Positions 33,101-45,236 of a stretch of 64,000 bases of DNA are shown here, in pieces. Positions within the stretch are counted from its first letter, which is position 1; every line of letters begins with the position of its first letter. The notes below the pieces were generated by a model that worked only from the letters and a program-made list of their open reading frames with translations, was not told where the DNA came from and ran no database searches. Source of the DNA: Porphyra umbilicalis (lineage: Eukaryota > Rhodophyta > Bangiophyceae > Bangiales > Bangiaceae); contig KV918806.1 in assembly GCA_002049455.2 (NCBI GenBank), positions 248,001-312,000 of the forward strand, read 5' to 3'. The position numbers were made by a program, and so were the translations under genes.

Positions 33101-34850
33101 TTGTAAGGCGGAGGTAGGTGTCGTCCATGATTGGGTGGGAGCCTTGTTGCCTGACACACGCACCTACCGGGAGTCGTGGCGTACAATGGTTGCCTTTCTC
33201 TCTGTTCTCATGTTGGTAGTAGTTGCTTCGGTCATATGTCGGCAACCGTTGCTGCAACAGGAGCAAGTGGCGCGGTCGGAGGGGCTGCCCTGAAGGCGGG
33301 GTGCTGCACGCAGTAAAGGAGAGCCCCTCCAAACACCCCTGAAATTAGAGCTACCCTGAAAAGTAGCCGCGGCCCCGACAGCAATGGCGGAGCACACGCG
33401 ACCGCTCGACGACCAATGAGAAGCCGTTATTCCGGGTGAGGCCTTCAGGAAACTGAGCCCTCAAGGGCTCGTGTGCGGCGCCGATTGTGAGGTGGATTCC
33501 GCATAGACATCTGGGGTAATTTTCCATGCCTGTTGAGTGGGTCGTCAGGGCCGGTCATTGGCCTTTCGGTGGTCGTTAGGGCCGATCCCGAGGCATGCTA
33601 TTGCAGGCTGGCTCCACACGTATCTGCCAAGACAAAAAAAAAAAAAAAAGCACAGCTGTACCGTCACTTTGTGAAGATGCGCTCTGCTCAGTGAGGTGGT
33701 CTAGGGACCCGGTCTTCATGGCAAGAGCAGTACAAGAGTGGGCAATCGCCAGTCTCAAGTGGCCATCAGATGGCAATTTTGATTCAGTTTTATCAGATTG
33801 ACTGAAGCGCCGTCAACAATATGGCTGGAGTGACTTGACAACAAGCATTCTAGGCTGATAAAGGAATTACACACAGCCCGCCAGAAAAGTAGCGGCGAGC
33901 GGCTTTGTCAGCGTGCTGACTGGGAGCGTGTACCCAAGAGAGACGCGGGCCCTCGGGGCAGAACCACCGACGTCGGGTTTTACCAGGGGTTGTCAGGATA
34001 AAAATCCGATATCTTGAGCTACTGTAATTGCAAGCAAAACGACTATATTGGACATCAGTTTGCGCCCGCAGCTCGGGATTTTGACATAGTGACGCCCAGA
34101 GCTTCCCGTAGGTGGTCTTTCTTTCTTCAATGGACAATCATGGACGAATATTCTGCAACATATTTCGGAATATATCCGTATTCTGGCCCGGATACGACCA
34201 AAAAACCGTATTCTGATCACCCTGGTTTTTACTGCATACGAACCCCAATTCAGGTGCAGCGTGTGACTCTCTGAGTGGGCGGAGAACATAGGTGAAGGCT
34301 GTTTGAAGATCTTAGGCCGATCGGGAACCCGGGCCGATGGGACTTACGCGAACACGAGGGCCACTCATTTTTTAACGAGGCAAACTGGAGCTTGGCGTGG
34401 GTGGGAGAAATCGTTCACATATGGCACTTCCCCCAAAAATGGACACACCGCCGATCAGGAAGCATCGTTCCCACATCGTGCTGTAAGCGATCCTCCTGCA
34501 TGTGGAGCCAATGACTGTGCCGCATTTGTGCCCCGGTAAAACTTGTCGCACTCTGATGATCCCCACGCGAGAGGCAGGAAGCCAGCAAACGTCACCAAAG
34601 GCCTTCTGCTCATGCAAGGAAGAAAGCCTTCTGTCTGGGGGCATATCTTTCTTCATCGGCACGATCCGCCGTCGCGCGTCATTTGAGTATGCGTTTTGTG
34701 TCCGCCTCTGGCGAATGCGATCGTCGTCCAGAATTCCTATGGCCTGTTCAGGAGGCAGAATCATCTTTTTTTCGTGTACCGCCGCCACTTTCGCTGTGTG
34801 CAATTGGGCCGGCCACTCGTGGCCACAGAATCTGCGATCGGCCACTGCAG
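30175..34850. other. Intergenic, no gene seen; motif cluster at 30.6 kb
   Basis: 4.7 kb of mixed composition with only short overlapping frames. 30595-30830 holds a cluster of GTTGGC/GCCAAC words, including a perfect 22-bp palindrome at 30644-30665. 33630-33648 is a poly-A run. 33950-34260 is AT-richer, with CCGTATTCTG occurring twice. I found no transposon ends. Confidence 0.4.
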
Positions 34851-34854
34851 ATCA

Positions 34855-35540
34855 CTCCTGGGTCCGCCCCCGCCCCCGCCCTCGCCGCCCACGTCCCCGC
34901 CATGGCCGCCGCCGCCCCCGCCATAGCCGCCGCCGCCCCCGCCATGGCCGCCGCCGCCCCCGCCATGGCCGCCGCCGCCCCCGCCATGGCCGCCGCCGCC
35001 CCCGCCATGGCCGCCGCCGCCCCCGCCATGGCCGCCCCCGCCCCGGCCATGGCCGCCCCCGCCCCCGTCCTCGCCGCCCCCGTCCCCGTCCTCGCCGCCC
35101 CCGTCCCCGTCCTCGCCGCCCACGTTCCCACCCTCGCCGCCCCCGCCCCCGCCCTGGCCGCGCCCGCCCGCGCCGAGGCTGCCCTCGCCCACGCCCCCGC
35201 CCTCGCCGCCGCCACCCCCGCCGCCACCGCGGCCACTTCCGCTTTCGCCGCCCCAGCCCACGCCGCCGCCGCCACCGCCCCCGCCCACGCCGTTGCCACC
35301 CTCGTCCCCTCCACGCCCGCCTCCACCCCCGCTTCCCCCGCCCTCACCCACGCCGTTGCCGCCGCCTCCAGCGGCGCCGCCGCGGGCCCCACTTTCTTCG
35401 CCCTCGCCGCCGCCGCCGCCACCGCCGCCGCCACCGCCACCACCGACGCGGAAGGCGCGGCGGTGCGGCGGCTCACAACCGTCGTCCCCGACGCGGCCGC
35501 CTCCCTTTCTTTCCGCCTCGACCCCTAGGCGGTGGCGGCC
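34855..35540. repeat. C-rich minisatellite with a 21-bp core repeat
   Basis: About seven copies of a 21-bp unit (CCGCCATGGCCGCCGCCGCCC and variants) between 34899 and 35045. These are followed by irregular CCCCCGTCCTCGCCG-type units up to about 35150 and then diverging C-rich sequence. One plus-strand frame gives an Ala/Pro heptad repeat (MAAAAPA), but all frames are open here, so I do not call a gene. Confidence 0.8.
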
Positions 35541-36480
35541 ACGGCGTTGCGGGCGCTCTGGTATGCACCGCTGGGGGACCTCGGGCGGGCGTGAGGGGCG
35601 TCAGCGGCGTCGGCAGCGATGGAGACGCGGACGGCAGCGGCGGGGGGAATGCCGACGCAGAGGGGGCGAGGGGGGGACGCCGACGCTGCCGGACCTGGGG
35701 AGGGCGCGCCCGCCGCCGCCGTGCGGGCGGGGGAGGCCGCCATCGGCGGCGCGGGAAACGGGGACGGCAGCCCGGCGACGGGAGGCGGCCACCGCACGGC
35801 CGCCGGCTCTATGGTTGGGGGCGCCGTCGCGGCGACGGCGGGATCGCTGGCACCGGCAGCGGCGGCGCGGCGTTCGGCCGCCGCCGCCGCCGCCCGCCCG
35901 TGGCCCGTCGGCGCGCTGCTGCCGCCGCCGCCGCCCGTCGCCTGTCCCCTTTCTTCTTTTTTTCCGACCACAACTCACCTTGGTTTCCGTCCATTTTCTT
36001 TTTCCTTCTCTTGTCTTGCTGTTTCTAGGCGTTAACAAAGATCTCTGCTCGCATCTATCGATACCGCCTCCTCAGCCTTCGCCACGGCCATCATCGCCGC
36101 CAAGTCCGATCGGCTCTCTGCTTTGTGTGCCTTTCATCGGCCAGTTGCGCCTCTGCGCCAAGAAAGAACGAATATGTGTTGTGGTTTTATTCTCGCACCC
36201 ACCCCATTCCGCGCTCTTCTTCCGTGCGGGTCTTTGCTCCCTCTGCCTTATCGTGCTCACGCGCATGGAAGCCGCCGCCACGATGACCAACATTCTGCGA
36301 AGGGGGGAGAGGTCATTTTATCTACGCTAGCCCTCGGCGTCTCGGAGCGAACGCTTGCGGCGAACAGGAAAACTTTATGTGGCACAAAACTGACAACACA
36401 AGAGAGAGAAGAAGTGGAGAGAGCAGAAAACTTAGGGTGAGGTTCAGACGAAAAAAGAAAGAGGACAGCGACGGCGGGAG
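35541..36480. other. GC-rich then mixed sequence, no gene supported
   Basis: 35541-35940 is G/C triplet-like. 35960-36030 is pyrimidine-rich on the plus strand and ends in TTTCTAG. A GTGAGT on the minus strand near 35978 is a good splice-donor match. Neither is linked to a convincing exon. Confidence 0.35.
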
Positions 36481-36935
36481 GGAACACGAAACAGATGCGG
36501 CGTCGGCGACGGCGGGGGCCGAGGCGGGGGTGGCGTCGGCGGGGACGGCGGCTGCCACAGTCGGGGCGGGTGTGGCGATCGAGGGGAAGCGGGGCGCGAT
36601 GGTGGGGGCAGCGACGATGGGGGCGGCGACGGCGGGGGCGGGGGCGGCGGCGACGACGGGGGCGGGGGCGGCGGCGACAACGGGGGCGGGGCGGCGGCGA
36701 CGACGGGGGCGGGGGCGGCGGCGACAACGGGGGCGGGGCGGCGGCGACAACGGGGGCGGGGGCGGGGCCGCCGAGAAAGGGAGCCACCAGGGCGGGGGCG
36801 AGGACGGCGGCGGCGGGATCGGGGGCGGCCACCACGGTGGCGCTGGCCGGGGCGATTAGGGCGGCGGCGGCGGCGGTGGCTGCGGGGGCGGCGGCGGAGG
36901 AAACGGGGGCGCCGAGCGTGGGGGCGACGACGATG
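36481..36935. repeat. G-rich irregular repeat
   Basis: Plus strand built of GGCGACGGGGGCGGGGGCGG-like words with runs of GGGGGCGG and GGCGGCGACAACGG. It is compositionally the mirror of the C-rich tract at 34.9-35.5 kb. Confidence 0.75.
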
Positions 36936-36944
36936 ACATGAAGG

Positions 36945-37553
36945 GTGGCGACTGTGAGGGTGGCGACTGTGGGGGTGGCGATGGTGGGGGTGGCGACTAT
37001 GGGGGTGGCGACGGTGGGGGTGGCGACGGTGGAAGTGGCGACGGTGGGGGTGGCGACGGTGGGGGTGGCGACGGTGGGGGTGGCGACGGTGGGGGTGGCG
37101 ACGGTGGGGGTGGCGACGGTGGGGGTGGCGACGGTGGGGGTGGCGACGGTGGGGGTGGCGACGGTGGGGGTGGCGACGGTGGGGGTGGCGACGGTGGGGG
37201 TGGCGACGGTGGGGGTGGCGACGGTGGGGGTGGCGACGGTGGGGGTGGCGACGGTGGGGGTGGCGACGGTGGGGGTGGCGACGGTGGGGGTGGCGACGGT
37301 GGGGGTGGCGACGGTGGGGGTGGCGACGGTGGGGGTGGCGACGGTGGGGGTGGCGACGGTGGGGGTGGCGACGGTGGGGGTGGCGACGGTGGGGGTGGCG
37401 ACGGTGGGGGTGGCGACGGTGGGGGTGGCGACGGTGGGGGTGGCGACGGTGGGGGTGGCGACGGTGGGGGTGGCGACGGTGGGGGTGGCGACGGTGGGGG
37501 TGGCGACGGTGGGGGTGGCGACGGTGGGGGTGGCGACGGTGGGGGTGGCAATC
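36945..37553. repeat. 15-bp tandem repeat, about 40 copies
   Basis: Unit GGTGGCGACGGTGGG. The central copies from about 37060 are identical, while the left edge has variants (GACTGTGAG, GATGGTGGG, GACTATGGG, GGAAGTGGC). It is open in all frames; products would be (VATPT)n, (PPPPS)n, (RRHPH)n or (GGGDG)n. The homogeneous centre with diverged edge is typical of tandem-array turnover. Confidence 0.95.
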
Positions 37554-39280
37554 CGCCACCCCTCTTTCCAGCTCATCAGCGGACCGCACGCCACTGGGTG
37601 TTTTCTTGAGATCTCTCGTGCGAAGCTCTGCAGGCAGCACAGCCACACGCGAACAGTCCGTCGGCCATAACATTTGGCAGACATATCTGTTCAGCCGCAG
37701 ATTATGTGTGTTCTGTGTTAGGTCGAGGAGTAGAACGATCGATGAGATGCTCATCGAGTATCCTGCTGCGCCACCTTGGAGGCGTTTTCTGTTCTGTGCC
37801 AAGTCCATTGGTGGCCCCCGTCGCCGACGGCCCATTCCACGACGTCTCGCTCGACTTTGCGCCGCTCGAGAGGGTGTGACGTGGGCTGTCGCAGTGTGCA
37901 GGCAGAGGGGGGTGCCTTGAACAGTCGGGGAACGGAACGGCGGTCCACTGCTGAATAATCCAGGAGATCGACACTCGCGACGCCCACGACACGAGGCACA
38001 CGACCAATGAAAAATCGATGCTCCCTTGCACAGTCCGCAGATCCGCGCACAGCTGCACGCCGCCGACGGATGGCCATGTTTGCACGCCGCATATTACGGA
38101 TTGCACGTTCGATCGGCTGGCACGATGTCCTGCACGATGTGCTTTTTTCAGGCACAGAGGCCCGCAATTGGCAGCTCTAACTGGGACGAAATCAGCCGAC
38201 CAGCCTCCGCGGGTTCAGTTAGGGGCTTCCGATTAGCGCTGCACGAAGTGGACACTGTGCATCTCGCACGATGTCCTGCACGATGTCGAAACCGGGAATC
38301 TTAATGGAAACAAGTAGCCCGATATTAAGATCTGGCCCACTTGGCTAAGACAATGGGCCATCAGACCGCTCGTCCTCCTCGATTCCGCAATCCCGGCCAC
38401 GTGATGGGCGAGAAATATCCTTGCATTCGAACTCGTGTTGAGCTTTTCTGTAAGACATCGTGCGCTCCGTCGACAACGTGCCGCCCCTCACAGTGCCTGT
38501 GAGAGGGGTCATCGTGCGGGGTGTCCATTTTTTGGGGAAGAGCCATACGACCTGCGAAGAGAGGTGAAAGAGCTGTAGGAGGACAGAAGAGTCGGAATTA
38601 GCCCGGCTGCTGTCGAAGCGGCGACATTTGACAGGCAAGACAGGCGCGCCCGCGTCGGGAGGTGGTGGGATACCGTGACACAAATCATATTCAGAGATAA
38701 AGTCAGAGCTGTCACACGCAGATATACCGTTGGCATCGGATTTTCGGAGCCTCGGCAGGACATTCGGATCCAACCGAATCCGACGAACCCGAACTTTTGG
38801 CGCCTCTGGGGGGTGGGTGAACAGTAACTCTTTGTTTTATGCCACACAATGTCCACTCGCCCACCATTCCACCCCCTCGTTGGTGCGCGTTGACGCCCAT
38901 GTGGCGCCAAAATATCGGGCCATGGCGGGAATATAAGATCCTCCGCGGAGTGGGAGCCCGCGTCGGTCAGGACGAGTCGGGGCTCCCCCCCCCCCCCATA
39001 CTCACTTGCTGCCCACCCTCGGCTGCCCACTGCGCGCTGGTCTGAGGAGGAGACGAAAGCACCCCTATTCTTTTTCTCTCGGACAACGGAACACCGCTGC
39101 GGCTCCCCGGTACCTGCCCCTTTCCCCCCCCAGCTGGCTCCCCGCTATTCTCACGACGGGTCCCCCCCACAGCCTGTCATTTGCAGGGCACCTGCTCCCC
39201 GTTAACGTGCTTCCCTAAGCCGGCATCCTAGTCAGCCCCCATACCCCCCAGACAAATCCCACCACCAGCAGCTCGCCCAC
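37554..39280. other. Intergenic; short direct repeat
   Basis: No gene seen. GCACGATGTCCTGCACGATGT occurs at about 38118 and again at about 38267, itself built of two GCACGATGT halves. Confidence 0.45.
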
Positions 39281-40610
39281 CTACCCAATCGCAAGGCTCA
39301 TGAAGAGCGACACCACCGCCGCCAGCCACTCGGCCGACACGGCGCCCGCCCCCCCCCGCCTCCCCCGTCTCTGACTCCACCGCCACCACGGCCAGCCCCG
39401 TCAACTGGGGCACAGCCACCCCCCCCACATACAGCAGCACCCGCGCGCGGGGGGCGGCGGTGACGCGACCACCGTCGGCGACGCCACCGACGGCGACATC
39501 ACCGACGGAGACGCCGCCGCCGCGGCGGCCCCGTCGCGCGCCCCCCCGACGGGCGTCGGCGGCGGCATGGACCGACCGCCGGCCGACGCCGACGCCGGGC
39601 TCCCCGGCAGGCGGCGCTCCCCGCCTTGGTCGCCGCCATGCCGGCAGTCAGCTCGGTGACGTAGCGGGCGACCATGTCCCAGAACGGTGACACCGGAAAG
39701 CGGAGTCGCAGCGGCGGCGGGGAGAGGGCGAGGGTGGTGTAGCGGGTGGCCAGCCGCAGCAGCGTCGGCGACACGTCGTCGGATGTCTGCGCGGGGGGGG
39801 GGGGGTGGAGTTCACGTCGAGGTCGCTGTGGGCAGCCGCCCGGCACCGCCGCCAACGCCACCGCCGGCGGTTCCGGTGCCAACCGGGGTGTCAGACCGAC
39901 GCGGGGGACAAACTTGCGACGGCTTGGAGACCGACGCGGCGGGGGGTGGGGGTCCCTGTCAGCGGCGCCGGGGGGGAGGGCGGGGGAACGTGCGGGGGCG
40001 GCAGCGGTGTCAACGGCCGTGTCGGCTGCCCCGTAGCCGGCGGTGGTGGCGGCGGCAGCCGCCGCCGTGGCGGCGGCGGAAGAGCGGGGCAATCGGCCAC
40101 CACTCGGGCTCCCGCTGCCGCCGCCGCCGACTTCGTCGAGCTCCTGCGGCCGCGGCGGCGGCGCCAGGGAGTCCTCCAACGCCAGCGCCAGCGGCGGTGG
40201 CGACGCGGCACCACCTTCCGCCCCTCTCGCCGCCGGCGCGGGGCCGACGAGCAGCCACACGAACTCAGCGCCCCCCCCTCCCCCTACGTCCCGGCCACCG
40301 CGGGGTCGGGCCACCCCCCCCTCCCGGGCGACCCCCCCTCCTCATTCCCATCCCAATTGAAAGCCGACGCGGGCGGTTCGACTCCCCCCCCCCCCCTCGC
40401 ACGCCACCCCGTACGCCGTGGGCGCGGCGGGGCCGCGTACACAGAGAGGACTCCGGTCGGCCACAAAAGCGGCAGCGGCCGTGGCGGACGCAGCGTGGGA
40501 GGCGGGGAGGAGGGCCGAAACGGGGTGGGAGGCCAACGCGCCGGCGTCGGCGACGGCGACGAAGGGAGAGGCAGGCAGGGGAGAGAGAGGCAGACAGTTG
40601 GGGGGCTGGG
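39281..40610. repeat. GC-rich low-complexity region
   Basis: Dense C and G homopolymers and CGGCGG/CCGCCG words, with long overlapping frames on both strands. A minus-strand stretch at 39640-39790 (SPPPLRLRFPVSPFWDMVARYVTEL) looks more protein-like than its surroundings but is isolated by low-complexity sequence on both sides. I do not call a gene. Confidence 0.6.
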
Positions 40611-42624
40611 GGATATGCGTAGGCGTGATGAAGAAGGCGGGCCGCTCTGTCGTTTCTCTGCGAGACGTTTATGTGCCACAAATGTAGCGTCGGACAATGG
40701 GGTGCTACCCGTCGGACCGATCGGCGATTTCACCACTGTTTTGCGGTCCGACGCGGATCCGACGGGACGCAAGGACATGGTTGAAATGAACAAGTTGGTC
40801 CCCCAGGGCAGGGACCAGGTAGCGAAGCTTCCACTTTTCGTGACAACACAGACACACAGTTTGGGAAAAAGTCAGTAGTCACCAGTGCGCATCTACCAGT
40901 TCTTGACATTCGATCAGATTGACTGAGAGATAGCCTCACAGGACAGATCTCGATGAGCTGAGTCGAACGGTGTGTCCAACTCCAAAAAAACGTTTGCTCA
41001 AACAATAAGGATTCTATCCGAAGGCGCCAAATTTGTTTCCCGTCACACGAGCGAGTGCTTCACCCATTCTACAAATATTGTTGGGATGACTGACAGAGCA
41101 ATTAACTTATCATGTGATGCAATATTCAGCATAATGGTTGTACATCGGGGGAGCGTCTCTTTTCGATGCTGCCATAGAATTCCGAGCTTCAGCACTGTAA
41201 TGAGGCCTTTCGTTCTGCTCCTTCACTCTTCTGACCACGACGTCGTTGGGTCCCTTTCCTCTTTCCCAGTTGTTGTTGTGTCCCTTTGTCTTCTCCAGTT
41301 AAAGCGTCCCCATTGTCGGTCCCCATTTGATATCTTCATCTTTGTCGTATGATTCTCAGCACAAAGAAATGGTCAGCAAGGCAGACCAGCGCAGCACCCG
41401 GCGCGCCGCCACACGCAGGGGGAGGTCGACAGCAGAGGCGATCAGATGCCTCAAGAAAAGAAGAACAGAAGAGTAAACACCCTGGCTGGGGCTCGGGGGG
41501 GGGACGGGGAAGGACGAGGAACACATTGAAGAAAAAACGTACCTGAGTGCAGCGCAAAGTGCATGGTGTGCGGAGGGGGGGAAGGGGGGGGGGAAAGAAA
41601 TGGGTGGATGCGGCGCGCGGGGGCAAAGAAAGGGGCGGATGTGGCGAGCGCGTCCAAGAGAGAGCACGGTGGTGCGGTGACGACGATGGAGGGGTGCTGT
41701 GAAGGGCCCGACAGAGGGGCGAGATGGCGAGACGACGGAAGAGGGCGGACACGCGGTGCTGATATGGCCGCAAAGATGCGCGCTGCTGACCATTTCGGGG
41801 CTCTTGTGTGGAATACAGTGGGGGTTCCAGGAAGGCATCTGTAAACGCTTTTGGAGGAAGCTGTAATCGCTCGCATGTGTAATCCTTCTGGACAAGAGCG
41901 ATCGTAGGCCATCGAATGCTGAAACGTGGATACGCGTGATTGGGCGTACAGATGGGATCATCCAATCACATGGCCTAGAGGGTGACCATCAAACAGACCA
42001 GGGCCATCAATTTCATGCAACGTGGCTGCCTGAGCGTTGAGAACGCGAATGGATCCCTACTAGAAGCTTCGCTAATGAGAAATATTGATCGAGAGACAAT
42101 TTGGGACGACGCGTGGCACCTGCCACGTCCAAAGCGACCCCTCACAAAGAATTTATCTTTTTTGACGAACACATTGTCTTGCTGTCGCCAAGTCCCGCAC
42201 GCAAGTGCTCTCTGACGCACGCGACGTTGGCGTCGACTGGGGCGTCCATCATGTCAGAAAAGAAGGGACGGCACGCCTCTTGAAGGTCGCGCGGGGATCA
42301 GTACAGTTAGAATGCACTTACATGTCATTCAGTTGGCGAACAGGGTGTTCTACAAGTGAATGAGATCGACTGCTGAGGAGTCCGAGATACTAGATTTCTC
42401 GCTCGATCGTGATTTAGCGATTGTCGAAAGACAAGCGAAAAACACAGCCGCCGACGGCGGACGACGACGGTGATCTTGCACCGCACCCACCGTCGTCACG
42501 ACCATCGTCGTCACAGCTGTCTCCCCCCCGACCCCCCCTGTCCCCCCGCCATCCTCTGGCACCCACCACTTGTCCTGACCAGACACTCGGTGTGCGGTGG
42601 CAACTACAGACCTCCTTGCCTCTG
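40611..42624. other. Intergenic, no gene seen
   Basis: Moderate composition, short frames only. G-rich patches at 41490-41600. The left end of the pogo element must lie somewhere here but I could not pair terminal repeats. Confidence 0.4.
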
Positions 42625-45236
42625 ATGGCTCCTCGAGTGCCGCGCGAGGCGCGGGCTCTCGCTGCCGCAGCGGCAGAGGAGGCGGTGCATGAGGTACTCG
42701 ATGGCCCATCTAGCGAGACGCTGCATGCGGTCAGTATCGCATCAGCGGCAGCTGCTGCCGCCACGGCGGTGCATTTTAACTCGACGGCGCCTCCCCGGAC
42801 AAATCCACGACGAACTCGACAACCGGTGGGTCAACCGGCTGCGACCACACAGCAGCCACCGACACCTGGTGTCAGTGGTGCATCCTCACCCCCCTCGGCG
42901 TCTCGAAAACCGAAGGTCACCCTGACCCTGGGCGACAAGATTGACCTCGTCCGCATGTACGACACCGGCGCCTACACGTGGCGGTCGCTGCGGGCAGCCT
43001 TCCCCAAGGACATCTCCCTTTCGGCCGCAAGACGCACGTGTAATCCATCAGAGCGTGCCCGGCTGTTGAAACACGCACGCGACGGCGAGCCGGTGAACTC
43101 CACGCGTACCCGTCGGTCGAAGTTTGCGGAGATTGATGCCGCCCTCAAGACCTGGTTTGATGGTATCGAGACCATGGGCGGGGCGGACCTACCAATGACG
43201 ATGGCGGTGCTCGAAACAAGGGCGAGGGAGATCGCCACAGACCTCGGCGTGGAGGGGTTTTTCGGATCCCCTGGGTTCATCCAACGATGGGCCTCGCGCC
43301 ACCGACTCAAGAGCGTCAAGTTGTGGGGCCAGGCGGGCTCGGCGGCCGAGGCTGTACGCGTAGGGGAGCGGCGGATGGCCGAAATACGGGCAGATCTGGC
43401 GACCTATGACCCAGAACACATCTACAACATGGATGAAACTGGTTTGCAATACCGGTGTCTTCCCAACCGGTCCTACATTGCGGCGGGTGGGCGAAGGCGG
43501 GCGCGTGGCTCTAAGGCAATGAAGGCCAAAGATCGCGTGACCCTCGTCCTGGCATGAAATGCCACCGGCTCCCACAAGATCCCCGTCGCGATCATTGACT
43601 CCGCCGCCGTGCCTCTGTGCTTCAAGCCCCCGTGTGCCAAGTGCCCCTTACCGTACTTTTCACAACAATCGGCTTGGATGGACTCTGTCGTGTACGAGAA
43701 GTGGTTCAACACCGTGTTCGTTCCAGAAGTACGTGCAAGAACGTGCTCGCCGGTCATCCTGATCGTCGACAACTGTGGGGCACACACAGAACTCGAGTGC
43801 GACGGCGTCAAGATCTGCCCTCTACCACCCAACGTGACATCTGTCCACCAACCATTGGACGCAGGAATCATTGCGTGTTTGAAACGGCGCTACAAGAAGC
43901 ATCTTATTTCGCTGGTTCTGCGCGCATTCCCTGAAAAGCGGCGACGACAAGAAGCTGCAGCCGCCTCTGCCGCCTCAACGGCGGCGACCGCGACGGCGGC
44001 GGAGGCAGCTCTTGCTGCAAGACCCCCCTCTGGACCAGAGGCCAGCACTCCTGCACCCTCATTACCGGCTCGTGGGTGCGGAGAGGCGGGGCAGGGCGCG
44101 CCTGCTGGGGTTGTGGTGGCTGCCAGCACGGTTGGTTCCGGGGTTGTGGGTGGGGCGGGGCCTATCGGCGCGACGGGCCCGCCGGGGCCGCCCGCGGTGC
44201 TCGTTTACCCGCAGCTGGGCGCTGGCGCGACCGCCGTGGCTGTGCGCGAGGGGCCTCTTGGGAGACTGGCGGTGTCAGATATTGGCGCTAGCGCGGCCAG
44301 TTCATTTGTCCGTTCTCCTATGCCGCCGGGCACTGTGTTCGGGAACGGTGCAACCATGGATTGGACGCCGTCGAGCGCTGCCCGCGCTTCATCGGCGGCT
44401 GGTGTCGGCTTTAGCGGTACGAGCTTTGGCGCCTCTTCGGCGACGAGAATTTCCCAATCTGGGGTGCCACCCGGGACACTGCCATTGGTGGACCGACCAA
44501 GCGTACCCCGCAACCCCGCTACGACCACGACGCCGGTGCCCCCCCCCCCACCCCGGTTCCCGCCGCGCAAGGCGCTTCCCTGGCCTCCACGGTTCCTAGC
44601 ACGGCGCCCGTCTACCGGCCACCTGCCGTTGTCGGCTTGCCGGGCCCAACGGCGGCTGACTTGGCTCTGGCAGCGAGACCCAACGTGTGGGTCGAGCAAC
44701 AGCGCTCCCCCCCCCCAAACCCTTCCGGGCCGGCTCGCCGGTGCTCTAGGCGCCCCCGGCGCCAAGCTGCGCCCATTCGGCCCGTCCTGGGCGTTCGGGA
44801 CGGCGCCGCCGCCCATCTTCAGGACGTGGCAGATATTGTCCGGGAGGAGTGGGACGCAGTGACGCACGCTACGATAGCGCATTGCTGGGCGAAGGCATGC
44901 TTATTGCCATTGTCGATGGAGGCGCGCGTCATCGCAGAGCATGGAGAGTACCGCACCTCGTCTCGCCCCGTGTACGACGACGTGCGTGAGATCCTGGGTA
45001 TAATGGGTACGTGCACAGTTGCGCAAGAGTGCTTTGGGGAGGGGGATGTTGCCGAGAAAGAGTTGGTCGTGGAGGGGTGGCTGGGACTAGAAGAGGATAT
45101 GCATGCCATAGAAGACACTGTGGACGCGGAGTGCGCCAAGGAGCGTACATCTGAATGCAACGATGAAGACGAATACACGGCACGTGTGCAATGGAATGAG
45201 CGTACTGGGTCGAAGCACACTTGGAATTTTGCGTAA
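42625..45236 (+). pseudogene. Pogo/Tigger-type (Tc1/mariner superfamily) transposase, one stop and one frameshift
   Basis: Likely start ATG 42625 (MAPRVPREARALAAAAAEE). An N-terminal helix-turn-helix (LGDKIDLVRMYDTGAYTWRSL, near 42930) is followed by a CENP-B/Tc5-type DNA-binding domain (IDAALKTWFDGIE to KSVKLWGQ, 43130-43330). The DDE_1 nuclease has its first Asp in YNMDETGL (near 43430), the second in LIVDNCGAH (near 43770) and the third in PLDAGI (near 43858). TGA at 43555-43557 falls between DRVTLVLA and NATGSHK and replaces a single codon. A second break is a frame change at the C-run 44538-44550. The shifted frame ends with DIVREEWDAVTHATIAHCWAKA (near 44830), a segment expected at the C-terminus of this family, and an acidic tail to 45236. 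The Ala/Gly/Pro-rich stretch of some 280 residues between the nuclease and that segment is longer than usual. Confidence 0.88.

Noticed and set aside
35960..36040. Splice-like signals (minus GTGAGT near 35978; plus pyrimidine tract with CTAG near 36028)
   Set aside because: No adjoining exon with coding character on either strand; hexamer matches are expected by chance.
34502..36330. Frames of 280-508 codons including an Ala/Pro heptad repeat
   Set aside because: Driven by the 21-bp and related repeats; no start context or flanking exon support.
36257..37835. Pentapeptide-repeat proteins such as (VATPT)n of over 460 codons
   Set aside because: Caused by a 15-bp tandem array open in all six frames.
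39640..39790. Protein-like minus-strand segment (FWDMVARYVTEL)
   Set aside because: Only about 50 codons, isolated between low-complexity tracts; not enough to call a gene.
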